A stretch of DNA of 6,199 bases, taken from the NCBI GenBank assembly GCA_041481485.1, contig JBGPBY010000442.1:1-6199 (forward strand). The letters run 5' to 3'. The notes beneath the pieces are model-generated. The model did no database searches. It was not told where the DNA came from and worked only from the letters and a program-made list of their open reading frames with translations. Of the stretch, positions 1-5,573 are shown in pieces; within the stretch, counting starts at the first letter, position 1; the number at the start of each line of letters is the position of its first letter. The DNA comes from JBGPBY01 sp041481485. Lineage in GTDB: Bacteria > Acidobacteriota > Terriglobia > 20CM-2-55-15. Both the position numbers and the translations under genes were made by a program.

Positions 1-2
1 AG

Positions 3-21
3 GGGCGGTCTATGACCGCCC
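3..21. repeat. Perfect short hairpin (8-bp stem, 3-nt loop)
   Basis: GGGCGGTC at 3-10 pairs exactly with GACCGCCC at 14-21 around the loop TAT. The stem is short and GC-rich. On the plus strand it is followed by an A/T stretch (CACAATTTT) rather than a clean T-run, so it is a poor match to an intrinsic terminator. It could be a dispersed hairpin repeat, or the end of a transcript entering from outside the window. The structure is certain; its role is unknown. Confidence 0.6.
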
Positions 22-66
22 ACAATTTTGAGGAATGCAAGTGGCTGTCTCTTCTTTGTCCTAAAA

Positions 67-119
67 ATGACACATGACAATTGATAAAGCTTTATCAACG
101 GTCAGGTGTCAGTTGTCAT
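67..119. repeat. Heptad-built inverted repeat with 18-bp perfect palindrome; possible glnD terminator
   Basis: The core, 81-98 (TTGATAAAGCTTTATCAA), is a perfect 18-bp palindrome. It is flanked by 7-nt units: ATGACAC (67-73) and ATGACAA (74-80) on the left, and CGGTCAG, GTGTCAG, TTGTCAT (99-119) on the right. The right-hand units read on the minus strand as ATGACAA, CTGACAC, CTGACCG. On the minus strand the structure is followed by TTTTT (67-63), so it could end glnD transcription about 130 nt past the stop codon. The arms pair imperfectly outside the core and the T-run is short, so termination is an inference. The unit is the same family as in the 2765-2916 repeat. Confidence 0.6.
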
Positions 120-223
120 CTAAACTCCTGATCGTCTGATCCGCGTACACACGTGGACACCGCCCGGTTCCCACGTTGAAAGTTGTCAAATGCTCTGCTG
201 TACGTTGTCTAATGAACCTGGCG

Positions 224-250
224 AACTGACCCATTGGCGCAATTTCTTCG
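224..250 (-). repeat. Degenerate copy of the CGAAGAAATTG repeat module directly after glnD stop
   Basis: On the minus strand, the sequence right after the glnD TAG reads CGAAGAAATTG, then CGC, then CAATGGGTCAGTT. The inverted repeat at 2765-2916 has CGAAGAAATTG, then a longer spacer, then CAATGGTCAATT. The first 11 bases are identical, and the second block matches with one inserted base and one substitution. I read it as a decayed copy of the same element. The rest of 1-223 holds no convincing gene, only the two structures listed above and scattered TTGTC-like words near 181-210. Confidence 0.45.
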
Positions 251-2698
251 CTATCCCAACAAAACCTTCATAATCTCCGGCTCCATCGCCGCTTCAATTT
301 CAGGCGTGAGCTTTTTCCCCTGATGCGTGAGATAGAACACGTCAATCGCCCGCTGACCCTCGGTCGTAATCAGTGCCACTTCGATATTGCAATTGTGTGA
401 GGAAATCGTGCTTCCAATCCGATACAGAAGTCCGAACGCATCCTGAGCAAGAATTTCCAGAATCGTGCAGCGCGTTGAAAATTCGTCGTCAAAATGAATT
501 GTCGGCTGAACAACACCACGCTTGGGACGGTACAAGACACTGGTCATTTTGCCTTTCAGCAATTGATCCAATGCCGTCACGCCGGAAATCACATCGTTCA
601 ACACTTTGTGGAAGCGGGAGATTTCGACGGGATTCTTCTCAAAGTAGTTGTCAACATCTTCGAATGAAATGACGTCCGAGATTGTTCCCGACCGATTGGA
701 AAACGCCTTGCCTCGAAGAATGTTCATACCGAAATACGAAAGGACGCCCGTGATTTTCGAGAAAAGGTAAGGCCGGTCGGCAGTCATGACAAGGACTTCG
801 TAGATTCGTCCCTCTCTCCGTGCCAGATGCGCCACCATGGGAATCGTCGCCAATTTACGCGACAACAGAAAATGCTCGGCAATCTGGTCTTTAGGTGTGT
901 TTTTCAGATACTGCCGAGGCACGCCATCGAGAAACTGACGAACATCCTGGGGATTGGTCTTCCTCGGCAACTCTTTCACGACTGAAACGATATCGGCTTC
1001 CAGTCCGGGCTGCTGGTCATATCGGTCATCTGCAAGACCGAGCATCAGGCGGTTATAGGTTTCAACATAAAGCTGCCAAAGCAGATCTTCTTTCCACGGC
1101 GTCAGCACTTCGTTATTGACCGCTTTGATATCGGCATATGTCAGCAAACACAGCATGCGAAGGTCGTCCACGCTGCCGACCAGATCCGCAAACTGGCCAA
1201 TCACGGATTCATCGCTGAAATCACGCTTCAGGATGATTTTCGACATCTCGAGATGATTCTTGATCGCCGCAATGACCTTGGCCGCCTTGTCGCGTGGCAG
1301 CGCAAGCTTTTCAAGAATGGCAGTTACAGCGACGGTACTGGGATGGACGTGGTTTCTTGGATCGTGCTTATGCGCCTTGCCGATGTCGTGAAACAGAAGC
1401 GACAGCAGCAACAATTCCGGATTCTCCAGTTCCTGAAGCACGATGTGGAAACGATGCCGCGCAGGAAGCGTTTCGATATGGCGGATCGCTATCAGAGAAT
1501 GCTCGTCCACCGTGTACATGTGAAAAAAATCGCGGATGACACGGCACCGGATTTCCTCAAATTCCGGAAAAATCTTTCCCAGCAGTCCGACATCGTGCAT
1601 TGCCAGCAGCGTGTCGTAAATCCCCTGGCGATCCTTCATCATCTCAATGATCGCGGCGCCAGCCCGTGGATTGTTTTCGAGCACTCCATCAACGGTCGCC
1701 AGACGGCTTCGGATGGCCGCCAGTGTCACAGGGTGCAGACTCGACTTCTCGCGGTGGGCTTGCGCGAAAGCTTCAATCATTTCGAAGGGATCATTGAAAT
1801 CCGAACCTATGGCAATCCGATTCGGACTTCCGGCCACTTCTTCTTCCCACATCGAGGCGCGCCGTGCAATTTCGCCGGCACGCAGGAAATAATCCCGCAT
1901 CATGGTCTCTTCGGCTTCACCATGGGAAGATTCCGTGTAACCGAGCTGAGGCGCAATCTGTTCCTGAAATTCGTACGACAGCGTGTTGAAATTGCGCCCG
2001 GCCTGAAAGTGCAGGTAATTTCGCATGCAGTGATGAAACGAAAGCACGTCCCTGGTGTGCGTTTCCGCAGGCGCATCGAGCGCCTTGCGAATCCAGTCTG
2101 CCCAATGAAAGTCCCTGACGCCGCCAGGAGAATCCTTCAAATCGGGTTCGAGTTGAAAGATGGTGTCGCCGAAGCGGATGTATCGCTGGCGTTTGGACTC
2201 TATCAGGCCTCGAACAAAGGCGTCGCGATTCCTTCCAATGAAACCCGGCAGAATGACTTTTAGAAATTCCGACGCCGCCGCTTGATTTCCTCCCAGATAC
2301 CGGCTGTCGAGAAATGCAGCGTAGGACTCAATATGACTGGAATCAAATTTCTTGAAATCCGATGAATGCCGTATTTGGTGTCCCACGCGAAAAGGCAGGT
2401 CCCACAGCGGATCCAGAACTTTCTTGACCAGCGGTTCATCGACGGCATCCTTGAAAAATAGCAACAGGTCGAGGTCCGATTCGGGATGAAGTGTGCCGCG
2501 CCCATAACCGCCAACAGCCAGCAGGGCGAATCCCGAAACGTCGAGTCCCCCATTTCGATTCCACAATTGCGTCACGACATCATCGACTTTGGCGCAGATT
2601 GTCTCTTCGAGCTTTCCAAATACGGGATGAGCAAGGAACGCGGCTTTCTCCGCATCAACGAATGCCTTCAGTTCGGCACGGGCTGTTTGAACATCCAT
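251..2698 (-). CDS. glnD: Bifunctional PII uridylyltransferase / uridylyl-removing enzyme GlnD
   Basis: GlnD is the cytoplasmic nitrogen sensor that uridylylates PII signal proteins when glutamine is low and removes UMP when it is high. Counting from the ATG at 2698 the protein has 815 residues, close to the usual 850-900. Domains in order: a nucleotidyltransferase domain with GGYGRG (63-68) and the catalytic D75-x-D77; the GlnD-typical EPDLKDSPGGVRD (184-196); an HD hydrolase domain with H400 and H437-D438, followed by an H-rich loop to about 452; then two C-terminal ACT domains (about 632-705 and 742-812) that bind glutamine. All key residues seen are intact, so both activities are expected. 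The frame stays open upstream to an ATG at 2782, but those extra 28 codons start inside a repeat and match nothing in the family, so I prefer 2698. No good Shine-Dalgarno precedes either start. A 219-nt gap separates it from the SDR gene. Confidence 0.96.
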   Translation of the reverse strand: MDVQTARAELKAFVDAEKAAFLAHPVFGKLEETICAKVDDVVTQLWNRNGGLDVSGFALLAVGGYGRGTLHPESDLDLLLFFKDAVDEPLVKKVLDPLWDLPFRVGHQIRHSSDFKKFDSSHIESYAAFLDSRYLGGNQAAASEFLKVILPGFIGRNRDAFVRGLIESKRQRYIRFGDTIFQLEPDLKDSPGGVRDFHWADWIRKALDAPAETHTRDVLSFHHCMRNYLHFQAGRNFNTLSYEFQEQIAPQLGYTESSHGEAEETMMRDYFLRAGEIARRASMWEEEVAGSPNRIAIGSDFNDPFEMIEAFAQAHREKSSLHPVTLAAIRSRLATVDGVLENNPRAGAAIIEMMKDRQGIYDTLLAMHDVGLLGKIFPEFEEIRCRVIRDFFHMYTVDEHSLIAIRHIETLPARHRFHIVLQELENPELLLLSLLFHDIGKAHKHDPRNHVHPSTVAVTAILEKLALPRDKAAKVIAAIKNHLEMSKIILKRDFSDESVIGQFADLVGSVDDLRMLCLLTYADIKAVNNEVLTPWKEDLLWQLYVETYNRLMLGLADDRYDQQPGLEADIVSVVKELPRKTNPQDVRQFLDGVPRQYLKNTPKDQIAEHFLLSRKLATIPMVAHLARREGRIYEVLVMTADRPYLFSKITGVLSYFGMNILRGKAFSNRSGTISDVISFEDVDNYFEKNPVEISRFHKVLNDVISGVTALDQLLKGKMTSVLYRPKRGVVQPTIHFDDEFSTRCTILEILAQDAFGLLYRIGSTISSHNCNIEVALITTEGQRAIDVFYLTHQGKKLTPEIEAAMEPEIMKVLLG

Positions 2699-2764
2699 AA
2701 GGGAACCGATGTTACCATGCGTGATCGAGATTCCGGACCGAGGGAGATAAGGGGACAGCCACGG

Positions 2765-2916
2765 GGGCGAAGAAATTGTCATTGTTCAATGGTCAATTGT
2801 CGTTTGTCATTTTTGGATGCGCCTTCGGCGCGACATTAGTAAGAAACAACTGCGCGAAGCGCAACCGCCGATGACAAATGACAATTGACCATTGAACAAT
2901 GACAATTTCTTCGCCC
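2765..2916. repeat. Long inverted repeat: 46-bp arms, 60-nt spacer, heptad periodicity
   Basis: The left arm (2765-2810) and right arm (2871-2916) are reverse complements with a single mismatch (2802 against 2879). The right arm reads in 7-nt steps from 2871: ATGACAA, ATGACAA, TTGACCA, TTGAACA, ATGACAA, TTTCTTC, then GCCC. It lies between the SDR stop codon (2918-2920, one base away) and the glnD start (2698, 66 nt away). Transcribed from either strand it would form a very stable stem. On the minus strand no T-run follows the stem, so it does not look like a classic intrinsic terminator. Near-identity of the arms suggests recent origin or ongoing correction. It could be a MITE-like or REP-like element, an mRNA 3' stabiliser, or a transcription attenuator between the two genes. 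No transposase lies nearby. Confidence 0.88.
2819..2863. repeat. Two small GC-rich hairpins inside the spacer of the long inverted repeat
   Basis: GCGCC-TTC-GGCGC (2819-2831) and TGCGC-GAA-GCGCA (2851-2863) are each perfect 5-bp stems with 3-nt loops. The second read on the opposite strand (TGCGC-TTC-GCGCA) resembles the first, so they may be related units placed in opposite orientation. Together with the outer arms the whole element would fold as a long stem capped by two hairpins. This composite layout supports a single modular element rather than chance. The function is unknown. Confidence 0.6.
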
Positions 2917-2917
2917 T

Positions 2918-3622
2918 CTAAGGTTTCATCGTTGGCCGGATGATGACCTCGCTGATGAAGCTGTTCGGTTCCTGCAGCACGATCATGCGCACGGCATGAG
3001 CGATATCGGCGGGAGAAAGCATCTTCTCTCTGGACTTCGTGGACCGGCCGGAACCCGCGAAAACCGTGTCCGTCGAACCGGGACATATCACGCTCACGCG
3101 GATGCCGTGTTCGCGAACTTCCTCGGCAAGCGCCTGGGAAAATCCAACGAGACCGAATTTCGATGCACAATAAACCGCCAGTTTCGCCGAGCCCACTTTT
3201 CCGGCAATCGAAGCGATATTGATGATGTGTCCGGTCTTTCGTTCAATCATGGAACGAAGCACGTAGCGGCTGGTAAGGAATACCGCCCTGAGGTTCGTTT
3301 CCAGGATCGCGTCGAATTCCGCATCCGAGAAATCCACAACATTCCCCGTCCCGCCCACACCGGCGGCATTCACCAGAATGTCCACCGGTCCAAAATGCAT
3401 ACCCACATGCTCCAGCAGGCGGTGCACGTCGGAATGACTGCGAACATCAGTGGGAAAAACACTCGCCGACCCAATGTTTCGCGCCGTGTCTTCGAGTTCC
3501 GAAACGCTCCGCGCTGCAAGGGTGACACGCGCGCCCAGTGCGGCAAGTTCAATGGCGATGGCCCGCCCGATTCCACGGCCAGCGCCGGTAACCACAGCGA
3601 CTTTTCCCTGAATGTCGGTCAT
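2918..3622 (-). CDS. Short-chain dehydrogenase/reductase (SDR), classical type
   Basis: A 234-residue NAD(P)(H)-dependent oxidoreductase with a Rossmann fold. Visible motifs: the cofactor loop TGAGRGIG (12-19), R38 after the second strand (which in this family favours NADPH), D59, NAAG (85-88), and the catalytic set N110, S138, Y151, K155, followed by PG (181-182). The length fits single-domain classical SDRs. The overall look and the C-terminal ending (SEVIIRPT) recall YdfG/FabG-like reductases, but the substrate cannot be read from sequence. I chose the ATG at 3622, 16 nt after the stop of the upstream gene; an AAGGA overlaps that stop codon but is 13 nt from the ATG, which is long. A GTG at 3649 is an alternative that would add nine residues and overlap the upstream gene. 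The spacing implies cotranscription with the secreted-protein gene. The stop is one base from the long inverted repeat. Confidence 0.9.
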   Translation of the reverse strand: MTDIQGKVAVVTGAGRGIGRAIAIELAALGARVTLAARSVSELEDTARNIGSASVFPTDVRSHSDVHRLLEHVGMHFGPVDILVNAAGVGGTGNVVDFSDAEFDAILETNLRAVFLTSRYVLRSMIERKTGHIINIASIAGKVGSAKLAVYCASKFGLVGFSQALAEEVREHGIRVSVICPGSTDTVFAGSGRSTKSREKMLSPADIAHAVRMIVLQEPNSFISEVIIRPTMKP

Positions 3623-3638
3623 GTTGGATCTTGTATCC

Positions 3639-4418
3639 TTACTGGCCACGAGGGCCGGGAGTGACGACAGTCCGATTGCCGGTGTTGCCCAGGGCGGGTG
3701 ACACCGGGACGTCCACGGTTATCGTTGCTTTGGGAGAGAGCGCTTGAAGCTGGTTCCATTGCGCGAGAGTCATCTGTTGCCGCATTTCCAAAGCCATTGT
3801 CGCGTTTTCCCGCTCCAACTCCGCCCGCGCTGTGGTGACACGATAGATTTGCGCTCCCACCGCCGTGGGGTCGAGTGAATCGGCGCTCAGCAGTCTTTGC
3901 AGGTCCGATTCTTCTTTGGAAAGGATGTCTCGTTTGGTGACCAGACTCATCCGATGATTCGTGAACGCACGGTCAATTCGTGTCCTCTGCTCTTCGGTTA
4001 TTCCAAGCCGTGACGTTAATTCCGTGTCCGTCCACCATGCCCCTCCCGACACAGAGAGGTTCAAACTGCTATCCAGACCAGTGGAGCGAACGACCAAGCG
4101 CGGACCCGGCGCTCCTTGCCCTGCGGAAGCGGCACCCCTGGCACTGCGCACTTGTTCACTTTCCAGAATCTTGACGATGGCTCTTTCGATTTCACGCAAC
4201 AAATTGACCTGATCGTTCGGCGGAAGCTGCTGGACCTTTCGCAGTTGCGACACAATTGTCTTCAATTGCTCCTCCACCTGGGCGTCCGTCATCATGACTG
4301 TCGTTGTTTGCACCTGCTGCGGCGGATTCGAAGACCGCGCCTGACCAAGGATGGAACCGCCGGGATAGGCCAGAAGCGCCAGGAACAGCAAAGCTGAGAA
4401 AGTGATGTTGCTCTTCAT
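3639..4418 (-). CDS. Secreted Spy/CpxP-like (LTxxQ-type) helical protein
   Basis: The protein has 259 residues. The N-terminus is a signal peptide: K2, then a hydrophobic run about 5-18, and a likely cleavage after GQA (residue 27), so the product should be periplasmic. Residues 43-92 are predicted helical and charged. A small-residue linker (94-106) leads to a helical region 130-228 with two copies of the motif typical of Spy/CpxP proteins: LGITEEQ (138-144) and MTLAQWNQL (216-224). In that family such proteins act as ATP-independent periplasmic chaperones or as envelope-stress sensors. The tail (229-259) is proline/glycine-rich and probably disordered. The ATG at 4418 has GAGGA 8 nt upstream (4431-4427); the frame stays open to 4748, but that extension overlaps the anti-sigma gene and lacks a signal. 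The gene lies 29 nt after the anti-sigma stop, implying a functional link. The family call rests on motif and layout, not on high identity, and no obvious metal site is seen. Confidence 0.72.
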   Translation of the reverse strand: MKSNITFSALLFLALLAYPGGSILGQARSSNPPQQVQTTTVMMTDAQVEEQLKTIVSQLRKVQQLPPNDQVNLLREIERAIVKILESEQVRSARGAASAGQGAPGPRLVVRSTGLDSSLNLSVSGGAWWTDTELTSRLGITEEQRTRIDRAFTNHRMSLVTKRDILSKEESDLQRLLSADSLDPTAVGAQIYRVTTARAELERENATMALEMRQQMTLAQWNQLQALSPKATITVDVPVSPALGNTGNRTVVTPGPRGQ

Positions 4419-4426
4419 TGAAATGG

Positions 4427-4431
4427 TCCTC
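4427..4431 (-). promoter_or_regulatory. Ribosome binding site fixing the start of the Spy-like gene
   Basis: GAGGA on the minus strand lies 8 nt before the ATG at 4418. An in-frame ATG at 4433 overlaps this site and has no Shine-Dalgarno of its own, so 4418, which leads straight into the signal peptide, is favoured. Confidence 0.6.
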
Positions 4432-4447
4432 ATTGTTTGCGTGATTT

Positions 4448-4924
4448 TTACTGTTTTGGTTGGACCTGGCGAACGACCAGCATCAAAGGTTCCATGGGCG
4501 CTGGCAGGTCTCGGGAGACATGAATGTTGATCGATTCCATCAACGCCGCTGCATCCTGATCCGAGTTCAGACCCGGGGAAGCCGGCCGCCGGCCTTGCCG
4601 GCCTTGCCAACTTTGAAAGACGAGAGGCAGCATGCCAATGCTGACAACCACGGCGGCCGCCAGCGCCCACTTCCATACGAGCCCGGGTGTGTGCTCCAGT
4701 CTCCGGACAGCTGGCGCTGGCCGTCCCAATTGGCTTGGCCGTTCGCATAGCCGCTCATCCACGCCGGTGCGAACGGTATCTCGTAACAACGCGATCATGC
4801 CTTCAAACTGCTGCAATTCTTCCCGGCATTTCAGGCACTGGCGAATATGGTGAAGCTGTTCGGGAGTTACAGATGAATTCACGAAGCACTCGGCGAAATG
4901 CTCTTCCAACGGATGCCTGCTCAT
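4448..4924 (-). CDS. Zinc-finger (ZAS/zf-HC2-type) transmembrane anti-sigma factor
   Basis: A 158-residue protein expected to hold the neighbouring ECF sigma factor inactive at the inner membrane. The N-terminal cytoplasmic domain (1-50) carries H26-x3-C30-x2-C33, the hallmark of zinc-binding anti-sigma domains, with further candidate ligands at H4, H9 and C13. A single membrane segment follows at about 84-103 (rich in A, V, L), leaving a periplasmic tail of about 55 residues able to receive an envelope signal. The start ATG overlaps the sigma stop as ATGA (4924-4921), with AGGAG 7 nt upstream, so the pair is translationally coupled, the usual arrangement for sigma/anti-sigma partners. Just after the membrane segment a 9-bp unit (GGCCTTGCC, plus strand 4591-4608) is tandemly duplicated and encodes QGRQGR. 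Signal and release mechanism (proteolysis or conformational) cannot be told; no RsrA-like redox role is demonstrated. Confidence 0.85.
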   Translation of the reverse strand: MSRHPLEEHFAECFVNSSVTPEQLHHIRQCLKCREELQQFEGMIALLRDTVRTGVDERLCERPSQLGRPAPAVRRLEHTPGLVWKWALAAAVVVSIGMLPLVFQSWQGRQGRRPASPGLNSDQDAAALMESINIHVSRDLPAPMEPLMLVVRQVQPKQ

Positions 4925-5490
4925 TTTGTTGCTCCTAATCGGCGGCGGATATTCCGAACGGCTCGAACCAGATGCACGTTCACGCTGCTTTCGGACAGCC
5001 CGGTCGATTCCGCGATCTCATGGATTTCGAGATCCTCAATGTACCGAAGAATGAATACCGTTCGCTGCCGCTCCGAAAGACTTCCCGAAGCCTTCCAGAT
5101 GGTATTGACCTGATCGCTGATGTCCGACTGCTCTTCCGGAGAAATGCCGCAGTCCGGCCAGTTCACCAATTCGTGACTGGGAACCAACTCTGCCTTTTTC
5201 CAGAATTGAAAACGTTTGGTTCGCACATGATCCCGCACAAGATTGATGGCAATCCGGAGCAACCAGGTGTGAACGCTGCAGTCTCCGCGGAAGCTGCTTC
5301 TGTGCTGATGGGCTTTCCAGAAACAGTCCTGCGTCAGTGTTTCTGCCGTGTCCAGGTCGCGAATCGAAGCGAAAATGAAGCGGAACACCCGAGTTCTGTA
5401 GCGTTCCACCAGTGATTCAATATTCTCAATTTCTGAAATCGGCTTCACTTTGCCGGTGGGGATAAACTCAGTTGTGGCGGTTGGCTTCAT
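4921..5490 (-). CDS. RNA polymerase ECF-family (sigma-70 group 4) sigma factor
   Basis: A 189-residue sigma factor with only regions 2 and 4, as expected for the ECF class. Region 2 spans about 24-92: LVERYRTRVFRF, then the DxxTAExLxQDxFxKA-like core (45-60) and HTWLLRIAINLVRD (74-87), which binds core polymerase and the -10 element. A linker (about 93-125) leads to region 4 (about 128-186), with LSERQRTVFILRY (138-150) and the helix-turn-helix IHEIAESTGLSESSVNVHL (156-174) that would read the -35 element. The first 20 residues are a short extension before region 2. The ATG at 5490 has GAGGG just upstream (5498-5494), close to the start. It overlaps the anti-sigma gene by 4 nt. Like most ECF factors with a cognate anti-sigma it probably autoregulates its operon, but I could not identify a confident promoter in the 83-nt gap upstream. 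Confidence 0.95.
   Translation of the reverse strand: MKPTATTEFIPTGKVKPISEIENIESLVERYRTRVFRFIFASIRDLDTAETLTQDCFWKAHQHRSSFRGDCSVHTWLLRIAINLVRDHVRTKRFQFWKKAELVPSHELVNWPDCGISPEEQSDISDQVNTIWKASGSLSERQRTVFILRYIEDLEIHEIAESTGLSESSVNVHLVRAVRNIRRRLGATK
4932..4936 (-). promoter_or_regulatory. Ribosome binding site of the anti-sigma gene inside the sigma gene
   Basis: AGGAG on the minus strand, in the last sigma codons, lies 7 nt before the anti-sigma ATG. With the ATGA stop/start overlap it supports coupled translation and near-equal output of the two partners. Confidence 0.6.
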
Positions 5491-5508
5491 CTACCCTCAT
5501 AGACGAGA

Positions 5509-5531
5509 GCTGTCCGGATTTTCACGACAGC
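5509..5531. promoter_or_regulatory. 6-bp inverted repeat upstream of the ECF sigma gene (candidate operator)
   Basis: GCTGTC (5509-5514) and GACAGC (5526-5531) are perfect reverse complements separated by 11 nt, lying 19-41 nt before the sigma start. The spacing would suit a dimeric regulator, or a weak stem after the ABC gene; no T-run follows it on the minus strand. A repeat this short can arise by chance, so this is only a pointer. Confidence 0.2.
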
Positions 5532-5573
5532 ACTTTCAAACCTTTGTTGGCAGACTTCAGCGGTGTTGCGAAT

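Noticed and set aside
151..176. ACGTGG...CCACGT inverted repeat in the left gap
   Set aside because: Only 6 bp with a 14-nt loop and no T-run or nearby start; expected by chance in DNA of this composition.
1253..2263. A 336-codon open frame on the plus strand within glnD
   Set aside because: It lies wholly antisense to glnD, which has clear domains and catalytic motifs. The antisense product shows no recognisable motif and reads as the codon shadow of glnD.
2765..2916. CRISPR-like or insertion-sequence interpretation of the repeats
   Set aside because: There are two inverted arms rather than regularly spaced direct repeats with unique spacers, and no transposase or cas gene is present in the window.
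4419..4748. 110-codon N-terminal extension of the Spy-like reading frame
   Set aside because: It overlaps the anti-sigma gene for most of its length, looks like out-of-frame translation of it (rich in G, R, P, S), and would bury the signal peptide in the middle of the protein.
5491..5573. Possible ECF-type promoter (CGTCTA as -10) before the sigma gene
   Set aside because: CGTCTA is present on the minus strand, but no GGAAC-like -35 box lies at the usual spacing; the nearest TGAAAAT is too close (12 nt). A promoter may still exist but I cannot support one.
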